Assembly: GCA_016780945.1 (NCBI GenBank)
Contig: JADHKY010000024.1
Span: forward strand, 1-12,604
Origin: Aquiluna sp.
GTDB taxonomy: Bacteria > Actinomycetota > Actinomycetes > Actinomycetales > Microbacteriaceae
DNA: 12,604 nucleotides
Reading direction: 5' to 3'
Numbering within the stretch: the stretch's first letter is position 1; each line of letters opens with the position of its first letter. The notes beneath the pieces were generated by a model. That model ran no database searches. It worked only from the letters and a program-made list of their open reading frames with translations, and was not told where the DNA came from. This document shows, in pieces, positions 1 through 5,757 of the stretch. Both the position numbers and the translations under genes were made by a program.

Positions 1-677
1 CCGTTTACAGCATCGATCAGCGCCTGCTTAGCGGCAGCTGGGTCGGTGATGTCTGGGTGGGCCATCATTACAGTTCCGTGGGCTGCAACGCCAACGGTGC
101 TAACCTCCAGCTCCCAGTCGACGTACTGGACGTCGTACTCGAAGGTAAGGGACTTGCCATCAACGGTTGGAAGCTTTGAGGCAAGGGTCGGGCGTGGTGA
201 TGCGTGCTCAAAAACGAAGCTTCCATCCTCATTCTGGTAGTAACCAAAGTTGGCTACCCAGTTCAAGAGCATGTCGGCACCATCAATCGGGGTGCCATCT
301 GACCAAACAACACCGTCATTGATGGTGTACTTCACGGTCAGTGGGTCTTCAGACACGAGCTCGTAAGTACCGAAGTCGGTGTTCTTAACCAGTGCCGGGT
401 CATTGTTGTAATAACTGAAGCTGGAACTGGTTAGGTAGTCGGTTAGCGTGTTAGCAACGTTGTTACCAGCTGCTGTCGCACCGTTGAAGTGATCAACGAT
501 GTCGTTCCAACCTACGGTGATTTGTGGAGCAAGGTCCTCGTACCACTCAGGAGTGGTTTCAGGGTCGCTCGTTGCGCTCTGAGTTGGGGTTAGCTCCTCC
601 GGTGCTGCACATCCTGTGATGGTCAGCGCGAAAGCAGCCGCACCCGCAACAAGAGCGGATCCGCGGAATTTCTTCAT
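1..677 (-). CDS. ABC transporter solute-binding lipoprotein, peptide/oligosaccharide family (SBP_bac_5), N-terminal part
   Basis: The reading frame is open from an ATG at 677 to the left edge, giving 225 residues of a protein usually over 500 long, so the C-terminal half is missing. Residues 1-23 form a lipoprotein signal peptide: MKKFRGS, a hydrophobic stretch, then a lipobox ending ITGC with Cys23 as the lipidated residue. A Pro/Thr/Glu-rich linker follows. The motif VWSDGTP at about 124-130 and the text around it are typical of cluster C (OppA/DppA-like) binding proteins, which deliver peptides, nickel or sometimes oligosaccharides to an ABC permease outside the membrane. A Shine-Dalgarno AGGAG lies 4-5 nt before the ATG. 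The substrate cannot be read from this half. Permease and ATPase genes, if linked, would lie to the left. The family call is firm; the ligand is unknown. Confidence 0.9.
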   Translation of the reverse strand, partial: MKKFRGSALVAGAAAFALTITGCAAPEELTPTQSATSDPETTPEWYEDLAPQITVGWNDIVDHFNGATAAGNNVANTLTDYLTSSSFSYYNNDPALVKNTDFGTYELVSEDPLTVKYTINDGVVWSDGTPIDGADMLLNWVANFGYYQNEDGSFVFEHASPRPTLASKLPTVDGKSLTFEYDVQYVDWELEVSTVGVAAHGTVMMAHPDITDPAAAKQALIDAVN

Positions 678-702
678 GTTTCTCCTTGACTATTGGAGTC
701 AC

Positions 703-722
703 ACGCGGAGCTACCCCCGCGT
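703..722 (-). other. small hairpin in the presumed leader of the solute-binding protein mRNA
   Basis: ACGCGG (703-708) and CCGCGT (717-722) are perfectly complementary with an 8-nt loop. The hairpin lies 25-45 nt upstream of the lipoprotein start codon. It has no T-run and is not a terminator. A role in mRNA stability is possible but unproved. Confidence 0.3.
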
Positions 723-732
723 AGACGGGTTT

Positions 733-752
733 AACTTTAGATTGAACTTTAG
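733..752. repeat. tandem direct repeat AACTTTAG x2 upstream of the solute-binding protein
   Basis: AACTTTAG occurs at 733-740 and again at 745-752, a 12-bp period. Read on the minus strand, each copy contains TAAAGT, which fits the actinobacterial -10 pattern TANNNT, about 60-70 nt before the lipoprotein start. It could be the promoter, a regulator site, or both. No good -35 was found. Confidence 0.35.
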
Positions 753-849
753 GTAAATAAAAATCCGCGAGTTTCGTTTTTGTAACACTTTGTTTCATTT
801 TGTTTGGTTTGGGAGTGAATCCAGGCATCTTGCCGAGCACAAACGGACC

Positions 850-855
850 TAAGAT
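850..855 (+). promoter_or_regulatory. candidate -10 element for a leaderless EamA transcript
   Basis: TAAGAT fits TANNNT and ends 6 nt before an in-frame GTG at 862, so transcription would begin at or next to that codon. The upstream TTGCCG at 830-835 is spaced only 14 bp away, so the -35 is poor. The element overlaps the in-frame stop TAA at 850-852. Confidence 0.35.
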
Positions 856-861
856 TTGGCT

Positions 862-1698
862 GTGCGAAGCGATTTGGCCGCCCTTGCGGCCGTGGTGATG
901 TGGGCATCGCTTGCCACACTCGCAGCCACCCTCAGCCACATTCCGCCGCTTTTACTAACCGGCCTAGGGCTGCTCATAGGTTCGGCTATCTCTCTTCCGC
1001 TCTCGGGCTTTAAAATCAAGAGGATATGGCCAAGCCCCAGGGTGTTGCTGCTTGGCGTGTACGGGCTATTTGGTTATCACGCGGCGCTTTTTGCTGGTCT
1101 CCAGAATGCGCCTGAGGTGCAGGCAAACTTGGTCAACTACCTCTGGCCCCTGCTGATTGTCCTGCTCGCACCGCTAATTATCAAAGGCACCACCCTGAGA
1201 CCCAGACACGTCTTCGCTGCGATAACGGGTTTCGTTGGTGCTGCGCTGGCAATCCTCTCGGGTGCGCAGCTAACTGGAGAGTTTGAGGTCGGTTACCTAT
1301 TTGCGCTGCTTGCAGCCCTTATTTGGTCCACTTATTCGCTGGGGGTGAGAGCGATAGGCAAATTTGACACCTCCTCGGTCGGTGCATTCGGACTTGTCGC
1401 CGGACTTCTGGCTCTGGGAGCTCACCTGATTTTTGAGGAGTCCACAGTGATTGCCTCTAGCGACCTGTTGCCGCTTTTGCTTTTGGGGCTTGGGGCGCTC
1501 GGTGCATCTTTTTACTTTTGGGCCTATGCGCTTCAGAACGGCGACGCCCAGCGCATCGGCCTCATCGCTTTTCTGACGCCGCTTCTTTCCACAGCAATGC
1601 TCGTGCTTGCAACCGGCAGTCCGCTCTCTCCCCTTTTGCTGTTGTCTGCAAGTTTGATTTTCGTTGCCGCGTGGTTTGGCGGCAGGGGCAATAATTAG
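862..1698 (+). CDS. EamA/DMT-family inner-membrane exporter, YddG-like
   Basis: This 278-residue protein is hydrophobic throughout, with about ten membrane segments arranged as two EamA repeats (roughly residues 5-130 and 140-270), the usual size and plan of drug/metabolite transporters. The stretch APEVQANLVNYLWPLLIVLL near 90-110 resembles the YddG branch, whose known members export aromatic amino acids; that substrate is an inference from memory of the family. The frame opens only after a stop at 850-852, leaving TTG at 856, GTG at 862 or ATG at 898. ATG 898 would cut into the first membrane helix. GTG 862 is preferred because a -10-like TAAGAT lies just upstream and there is no strong ribosome site. 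The MFS gene begins 4 nt after its stop, so the two are probably cotranscribed. Confidence 0.85.
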   Translation: MRSDLAALAAVVMWASLATLAATLSHIPPLLLTGLGLLIGSAISLPLSGFKIKRIWPSPRVLLLGVYGLFGYHAALFAGLQNAPEVQANLVNYLWPLLIVLLAPLIIKGTTLRPRHVFAAITGFVGAALAILSGAQLTGEFEVGYLFALLAALIWSTYSLGVRAIGKFDTSSVGAFGLVAGLLALGAHLIFEESTVIASSDLLPLLLLGLGALGASFYFWAYALQNGDAQRIGLIAFLTPLLSTAMLVLATGSPLSPLLLLSASLIFVAAWFGGRGNN

Positions 1699-1702
1699 CC
1701 AG

Positions 1703-2887
1703 ATGAGTGAAGACAGGTTTAGAAAGCGCGGGCTCGCTGCTCCCGTCTACCTTCCTTCACTTCTGATCACAGCCGCAGAGGGTGCTCTACTGCCCATTTT
1801 GCCCGTGACTGCGGTTGGCTACGGGTACTCTCTGGCAGAGGCCGCAGTCGTAACAACGGTGCTACTGGTCGGCACCATGGTCTTTGAAATACCGGCTTCC
1901 TGGATAACTACCAAGCTTGGCGAGCGCCGCTCAATGCTCCTGGGCACAGCTCTCGGCGCGCTCAGTACTCTGCTTGCATTCCTTCACCTTGGTTATCTGA
2001 GCCTGATAGTCGCAGCCCTTGGTTTTGGTGCTGCGCACTCGCTGTTCGGTCTTGCCAGGCACTCACTACTCGCGGAGTTAGTACCTCCGGAGCACAGGCC
2101 TAAGTCGATGTCACTGCTGGGGGGCATGTTCCGAGGTGGCATGGCAATCGGACCGGTGATTGGCTCGGCCTTCATTGCTCTCTACGGCGTCGAGTTCGGC
2201 TATTTAGCAGCAGGTGTGATGTGCCTTGCGGCAGGTGCCGCGGTCTTCTCAGTGCCGACAACAAAACTCAGCACCTCTCCCTCTGGCCAGGCCGGAAACA
2301 TCTGGGCGGTCGCAAAGCGTGAGGCACCCAAACTCGCAACACTTGGAGTGGCCTCGGCAATCATCAGTGCTGGCAGAACCATAAGACTCATCGGACTGCC
2401 ACTACTCGCCATTCAGCTCCAGATAGACCCAGCAGAGACCTCGTTTATCTTCGGAATCACTGGTTTTATCGACTTCTCGCTCTTCTACCTATCTGGCATC
2501 ATCATGGCCCGCTACGGGAAGTTTTGGTCCTCGGTGCCAACACTTTTGGCCCTTGGCACCACCTACCTCTTCTCGTACATGGTCACAGACGTCGCCACGT
2601 TCTGGATCATGGCCTCGGTGACGGCATTGGCAAATGCCGTTTCCGCAGGCATCAACATGATCCTTGGTGCTGATCTTTCGCCACCGGGTGCAAGGAGCGA
2701 ATTCCTAGCATCCTTCAGAATGCTCACCTCGGGCGGGGTGGCCATTGCACCTGCAATGATTTCGGTGCTGACCGCAAGCATTGGCCTAGCCGGAGCCCTT
2801 GCAACTACAGGCCTGTTGAACTTTGTCGGGGCATTCCTGTTTTGGCGGTATTTGCCGATCTATGCCCCAGACAAAAAATCTCCCTAG
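1703..2887 (+). CDS. MFS-family transporter
   Basis: The 394-residue protein has about 12 predicted membrane segments in two halves separated by a hydrophilic loop near 195-215. It shows a degenerate MFS loop motif, SWITTKLGERRSM at about 63-75, comparable to the GxLaDrxGrr signature between helices 2 and 3. A helix-5-like stretch is rich in Gly (GGMFRGGMAIGPVIG). This suggests a proton-coupled efflux or uptake carrier of the drug/sugar type; the substrate is unknown. A TTG at 1664 would extend the frame by 13 residues into the EamA coding region. ATG 1703 is preferred because it gives a normal N-terminus and sits 4 nt past the EamA stop. An AGGGG at 1684-1688 is rather distant for a ribosome site, so translation may be coupled to the upstream gene. 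Confidence 0.85.
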   Translation: MSEDRFRKRGLAAPVYLPSLLITAAEGALLPILPVTAVGYGYSLAEAAVVTTVLLVGTMVFEIPASWITTKLGERRSMLLGTALGALSTLLAFLHLGYLSLIVAALGFGAAHSLFGLARHSLLAELVPPEHRPKSMSLLGGMFRGGMAIGPVIGSAFIALYGVEFGYLAAGVMCLAAGAAVFSVPTTKLSTSPSGQAGNIWAVAKREAPKLATLGVASAIISAGRTIRLIGLPLLAIQLQIDPAETSFIFGITGFIDFSLFYLSGIIMARYGKFWSSVPTLLALGTTYLFSYMVTDVATFWIMASVTALANAVSAGINMILGADLSPPGARSEFLASFRMLTSGGVAIAPAMISVLTASIGLAGALATTGLLNFVGAFLFWRYLPIYAPDKKSP

Positions 2888-2974
2888 TTGGCACTCACCA
2901 CATTCGAAAGTCTTATACCGTCCCTTGACTTGGACACTTACTGGCCGATCGTTCCCACACACGTTGCATTTCAT
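2786..2974 (-). CDS. possible small cysteine-rich (zinc-ribbon-like) protein, antisense to the MFS tail
   Basis: This 62-codon ATG frame encodes MKCNVCGND at its start and FECGECQ at residues 23-29, two CxxC pairs spaced as in a small zinc ribbon, plus later Cys47, Cys56 and Cys58. The first 29 codons, holding both CxxC pairs, lie outside the MFS gene. The remaining 33 codons are antisense to the MFS C-terminus. The beginning resembles short actinobacterial proteins that start CxVCGN and contain FECAI, recalled from memory. There is no clear ribosome site. It may be a real gene, a decayed 3'-truncated copy, or chance. Confidence 0.3.
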   Translation of the reverse strand: MKCNVCGNDRPVSVQVKGRYKTFECGECQLGRFFVWGIDRQIPPKQECPDKVQQACSCKGSG

Positions 2975-3011
2975 AAATGAATGTTGGCATCGCCATCAAA
3001 AAAGTGTCTCG

Positions 3012-3036
3012 GGTTTTCCACAGGCTTTCGAAAACC
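3012..3036. other. inverted repeat upstream of tRNA-Leu
   Basis: GGTTTTC (3012-3018) and GAAAACC (3030-3036) form a perfect 7-bp stem around an 11-nt loop. No T-run follows and it overlaps the tRNA promoter region, so it is not a good terminator for the MFS gene. It could be a regulator site or chance. Confidence 0.25.
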
Positions 3037-3044
3037 ATTAGGCT
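3017..3044 (+). promoter_or_regulatory. candidate tRNA-Leu promoter
   Basis: A -10 hexamer TAGGCT (3039-3044) matches TANNNT. A weak -35, TCCACA (3017-3022), lies 16 bp upstream. The expected start near 3051 would leave a 5-6 nt leader before the tRNA. Confidence 0.45.
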
Positions 3045-3056
3045 ATTGAGGTTCTA

Positions 3057-3138
3057 GCGGGTGTGGCGAAATTGGCAGACGCACCAGATTTAGGTTCTGG
3101 CGCCGCGAGGCGTGGGGGTTCAAGTCCCTTCACCCGCA
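3057..3138 (+). tRNA. tRNA-Leu (anticodon UAG)
   Basis: The acceptor stem GCGGGTG (3057-3063) pairs perfectly with CACCCGC (3131-3137), followed by an A discriminator at 3138. The anticodon arm is CCAGA-TTTAGGT-TCTGG, giving anticodon TAG, which reads CUN leucine codons, mainly CUA. A long variable arm (GCC-GCGA-GGC) marks a class II tRNA, as expected for Leu. The T arm has the loop TTCAAGT and a stem with two G-U pairs. The CCA end is not encoded, so it must be added after transcription. The length is 82 nt. Confidence 0.97.
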
Positions 3139-3159
3139 CAAGAAGTTGTCCACAAATTG

Positions 3160-3173
3160 AGGCGCACGCGCCT
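3160..3173 (+). terminator. short GC-rich hairpin after the tRNA, possible weak terminator
   Basis: AGGCG (3160-3164) pairs with CGCCT (3169-3173) across a CACG loop, about 20 nt after the tRNA. Only TTCCC follows rather than a T-run, so it may end or process the tRNA transcript only weakly. Confidence 0.3.
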
Positions 3174-3215
3174 TCCCAAAACAGAAACCAGCTTACTTTT
3201 GGCGCATCGACAATC

Positions 3216-3234
3216 TTGATTGCGATCTAATCAA
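3216..3234. promoter_or_regulatory. inverted repeat, candidate MazE operator
   Basis: TTGATT (3216-3221) and AATCAA (3229-3234) are perfect inverted copies with 7 bp between them. They overlap the -35 region of the mazEF promoter. Toxin-antitoxin operons of this type are normally repressed by MazE/MazEF on palindromes here, so an operator role is likely but inferred. Confidence 0.45.
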
Positions 3235-3248
3235 TGCGTATCTACAAT
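3220..3248 (+). promoter_or_regulatory. candidate mazEF promoter
   Basis: TTGCGA (3220-3225) and TACAAT (3243-3248) have a 17-bp spacer. Transcription would start at about 3255, only a few bases before ATG 3258, so the antitoxin mRNA would be nearly leaderless. Confidence 0.55.
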
Positions 3249-3253
3249 GTAGA
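3241..3253. promoter_or_regulatory. palindrome over the mazEF -10, second candidate operator
   Basis: TCTAC-AAT-GTAGA is a perfect 5-bp inverted repeat that covers the -10 hexamer TACAAT. A protein bound here would block RNA polymerase, which fits antitoxin autoregulation. Its short length leaves room for chance. Confidence 0.4.
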
Positions 3254-3257
3254 CACT

Positions 3258-3518
3258 ATGGAAAAGAGAATCAGCTTGATTTCAGCCATCCGCAAATGGG
3301 GCAACAGCCCGGCTCTAAGGCTCCCCTTGCCGCTTCTCAAGGTTGCCCAGTTCTCGCTCGAGCAGAAGGTCACAGTCACCGCAGAAAAAGGTCGGCTGAC
3401 AATTGAGCCTGTCGCAATAACGGACTATCAGCTGAGCGAGCTAATCGATGGTATTACCGAGGAGAACTCTCCTGAGCTAATAGATTTCGGGCCGGTTGTG
3501 GGTAAGGAGCTTATGTGA
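3258..3518 (+). CDS. mazE: MazE-type antitoxin (AbrB-like swapped-hairpin fold)
   Basis: The 86-residue antitoxin binds DNA through its N-terminal AbrB-like domain and neutralises the MazF RNase with its C-terminal tail. Residues 11-22 (IRKWGNSPALRL) match the WGNSPAVRIP signature of MazE. LTIEPV at 47-52 ends the DNA-binding domain. The tail ELIDGITEEN...IDFGPVVGKEL (61-85) matches the toxin-binding peptide of proteobacterial MazE. An ATG at 3234 would add 8 residues, but it lies before the -10 TACAAT. ATG 3258 falls about 9 nt after that hexamer and gives the normal family length, so it is chosen. The stop overlaps the mazF start by 3 bases, indicating translational coupling. Regulation is probably by MazE/MazEF binding to the two inverted repeats at the promoter. 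Confidence 0.88.
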   Translation: MEKRISLISAIRKWGNSPALRLPLPLLKVAQFSLEQKVTVTAEKGRLTIEPVAITDYQLSELIDGITEENSPELIDFGPVVGKELM

Positions 3519-3859
3519 AAGAGAGCTTCGTGCCCGATGTTGGAGACATCCTCTGGATGAGCCTCTCGCCAACCTCTGGTCACGAGCAATCAGGTCACAG
3601 GCCGGTATTGACACTGACGCCTGCCGCATACAACGCAAAGCGTGGTCTTCTGATTTGCTGCCCAATAACCTCAAAGAGAGGGGGCTACCCATTTGAGGTG
3701 GCCCTAGAGACAGACGAAATTTCAGGCGTCGTCATTGCCGACCAGGTGAAGTCATTGGACTGGCAGGCCCGCGGCGCCAGACTCGCAGGAAGAGCCAGTG
3801 TCGAGGTCACTCTTGAGGTGAGAGCCAAACTTGGCGCTCTGCTGCTAGCAGAGACTTAG
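3515..3859 (+). CDS. mazF: MazF/PemK-family endoribonuclease toxin
   Basis: This 114-residue protein has the length of E. coli MazF (111) and aligns with it without gaps over the first 60 residues: VGDILWMSLSPTSGHEQSGHRP, then CPITS, then GYPFEV. Glu24, Arg29 and Thr52 fall at the same positions as catalytic or RNA-contact residues of the E. coli toxin. ADQVKSLDWQARGA at 75-88 is another family hallmark. It should cut single-stranded mRNA at short motifs when free of MazE; the motif cannot be predicted. The start is GTG 3515, inside ATGTGA at the end of mazE, with a strong AAGGAG at 3504-3509. The catalytic residues are intact, so the toxin is probably active. Its stop overlaps the stop of the convergent beta-galactosidase gene. 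Confidence 0.92.
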   Translation: MKESFVPDVGDILWMSLSPTSGHEQSGHRPVLTLTPAAYNAKRGLLICCPITSKRGGYPFEVALETDEISGVVIADQVKSLDWQARGARLAGRASVEVTLEVRAKLGALLLAET

Positions 3860-5757
3860 CCCTTCGAGAGGCTGACTTTGTTCGCCTTGTGGTCAATCTC
3901 GAATTTGAACGGGCCTCGCCTCACAACTTCGGTGCTACCACCCCCCTCGGAGCTGACGCCGAGCTGAGAACAAACCTCTGCCAAGAACTTCTTTTGGCTG
4001 TCAAGAGAGAGTTCAGTGCCTTGATACCAAACCTTGGCCCCGGAGTGATCTCGGACTGTAAGCGCTGGCGAACCATCGACATCGGTTGCTTCAAAGCTTG
4101 CAATGACCTCGGCACCCTCCGCCCTCGACAGCTCACTCCAGAGCTCAATCTCGTAGCCATTTGATAGCTTGCCTTGGCCCTCACGGAGTGGGTAGAACTC
4201 CTCGACATAGACCCCGGCCAGATCGCGAACAAGCTTGCCGCCGTAGCCTCCAAGTTTCACTCGCAGGGTTCTGTCGGCAATATTGCTGAAGTAGGAAATA
4301 AGGATGTTTCCTCCCTGAGCGACAAAGTCGTGATAGACCTGCTCCTCCTGCTCGGAGAGCATGTGAACCATGGGGAGCACTACGAGCTTGTACTGCCTTA
4401 GAGTCTCAAGATCCACATCCCCCGGCACAAAGTCAACGCGGGTGCCGTTCTCCCAGAATGAGCGGTAGATTTTCGCGACCGTCTCGGCATAGCTAATGTC
4501 CTGCGTCGGCAAATTAGCCTGCATTAGAGCCCAGAACTGCTCATAGTCATAAACCATGGCCACTTCTGCCCTATCGGTTGGGTAATCTGCGACCCCAGGG
4601 TTTTCGGCAAGCCAGTTTCCAAGCTCGCTCACCTCTCTAAATACCCTGGTGTCCTCGCCGGCGTGCGGAACAAGGGCGCTGTGGAAACGCTCCGATCCCG
4701 CTTGCGACTGGCGCCACTGGAAATACAGCACGCCTTGACTGCCCCTGGCTACAAAGCTTGCGCTGTTGCGCTTTTCCTGGCCAGGAGTCTTCGCGTAGTT
4801 GCGAGGCTGCCAATTCACCGCGCTGGTGCTGTGCTCCATGAGAAGCCACTGCTTACCGCTCGCGAACCCGCGGGTCAGATCGGCCTGCTGAGCGAGATCG
4901 ATGTGGTTATCAGGATCATGCTGAGCGAGGTAGTGGTCGGTAGATACGAAGTCCATCTCCCTTGACCACTTCCAGGAGTCCATCCCGTAGGTGAACTTCA
5001 TGGACATCAAGTTTGTGGTGATTGGGTGCACCGAATCGTGCTTCCGAATGATGTCCCGCTCCATCTTGTATAGGTCGAGAGTGAGCTCCGAGGTGAAGCG
5101 TTTGAAGTCAATCTGCTGACCGGGGTTTGGGTGCGTGCCATCGGGAGTCCGCTTCGGAACCACCAGCTCGTCCCAGTCGTAGTAGCGCTGCGACCAAAAG
5201 TCGGTTCCCCAGGAGGCATTGAGTTCGTCCAATGAGCTGTAGCGTTCCTTGAGCCAGGCAACAAATGCCTGCCGACTGTTTTCGCAGAAGCAGTAGGGAG
5301 CGTGGCAACCGTACTCGTTATTGATGTGCCACATCACAACAGCTGGGTGCTTGGCATAGCGCGATGCAATCTGCTCCACTAGCGCAGAGGCCTTCTGGCG
5401 ATAAACGCTGCTTGCAGCGCAGTAGTGCTGCCTGCCACCGTGAGAGAGCTGAACCCCATCGAAGTTGACCGCCCGCATCTCCGGGTTTGCCTTTGACAGC
5501 CAAGCCGGAGGAGAAGCTGTTGCGGTAGCCATGTCAATAGATATCCCGCCTTGGTGGAGAAGCTCCATTGCCTCGTCAAGCCAGTCGAAGTGGTAATCAC
5601 CATCGCTCCGCTCGATCTTGGCCCAGGAAAATATTCCAAGAGACACTAGGTTCACGCCAGAGGCCTGCATCAGCTCAATGTCCTGTTTCCAGACATCCTT
5701 TGGCCACTGCTCAGGGTTGTAGTCGCCGCCGAAGTGGAGTTTTCCTAGGTTCAGCAT
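3856..5757 (-). CDS. beta-galactosidase, glycoside hydrolase family 42
   Basis: The 633-residue protein has the GH42 layout: an N-terminal TIM barrel (about 1-375), a trimerisation domain (about 390-580) and a short C-terminal beta domain. FGGDYNPEQWP at 9-19 is diagnostic. Glu148 in HINNEYG is the expected acid/base and Glu308 in LLMEHS the nucleophile. No signal peptide is seen, so it acts in the cytoplasm on imported beta-galactosides. GH42 enzymes often prefer galacto-oligosaccharides from plant or algal polymers to lactose. Three of the four cysteines that bind structural zinc in some GH42 enzymes have counterparts (113, 156, 158), while the fourth position is Ser161. The start ATG shares one base with the upstream GH36 stop (TAATG) and has a GGAG site inside that gene, so the two are coupled. 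Substrate is unproved. Confidence 0.93.
   Translation of the reverse strand: MLNLGKLHFGGDYNPEQWPKDVWKQDIELMQASGVNLVSLGIFSWAKIERSDGDYHFDWLDEAMELLHQGGISIDMATATASPPAWLSKANPEMRAVNFDGVQLSHGGRQHYCAASSVYRQKASALVEQIASRYAKHPAVVMWHINNEYGCHAPYCFCENSRQAFVAWLKERYSSLDELNASWGTDFWSQRYYDWDELVVPKRTPDGTHPNPGQQIDFKRFTSELTLDLYKMERDIIRKHDSVHPITTNLMSMKFTYGMDSWKWSREMDFVSTDHYLAQHDPDNHIDLAQQADLTRGFASGKQWLLMEHSTSAVNWQPRNYAKTPGQEKRNSASFVARGSQGVLYFQWRQSQAGSERFHSALVPHAGEDTRVFREVSELGNWLAENPGVADYPTDRAEVAMVYDYEQFWALMQANLPTQDISYAETVAKIYRSFWENGTRVDFVPGDVDLETLRQYKLVVLPMVHMLSEQEEQVYHDFVAQGGNILISYFSNIADRTLRVKLGGYGGKLVRDLAGVYVEEFYPLREGQGKLSNGYEIELWSELSRAEGAEVIASFEATDVDGSPALTVRDHSGAKVWYQGTELSLDSQKKFLAEVCSQLGVSSEGGGSTEVVRRGPFKFEIDHKANKVSLSKG

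Noticed and set aside
1..677. Binding protein as the sugar receptor for the galactosidase operon
   Set aside because: It belongs to the peptide-type family, lies over 3 kb away on its own promoter, and nothing in the sequence ties it to sugars.
559..939. 126-codon minus-strand open frame with His/Cys-rich N-terminus
   Set aside because: It crosses the divergent promoter region and overlaps both the lipoprotein signal-peptide region and the EamA start. The Cys/His pattern is the reverse complement of EamA Ala/Val codons.
1664..1702. TTG start extending the MFS protein by 13 residues
   Set aside because: It lies inside the EamA coding region with no good ribosome site, and ATG 1703 gives a normal N-terminus 4 nt after the EamA stop.
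3012..3036. Hairpin as a terminator for the MFS gene
   Set aside because: There is no T-run after it and it coincides with the tRNA promoter.
3057..3160. Integration attachment site at the tRNA-Leu 3' end
   Set aside because: I found no second copy of the tRNA 3' end in the window and no integrase, so an att site is not supported.
3889..4164. 91-codon plus-strand frame inside the GH42 gene
   Set aside because: Antisense shadow of the GH42 C-terminal region without a domain or ribosome site.
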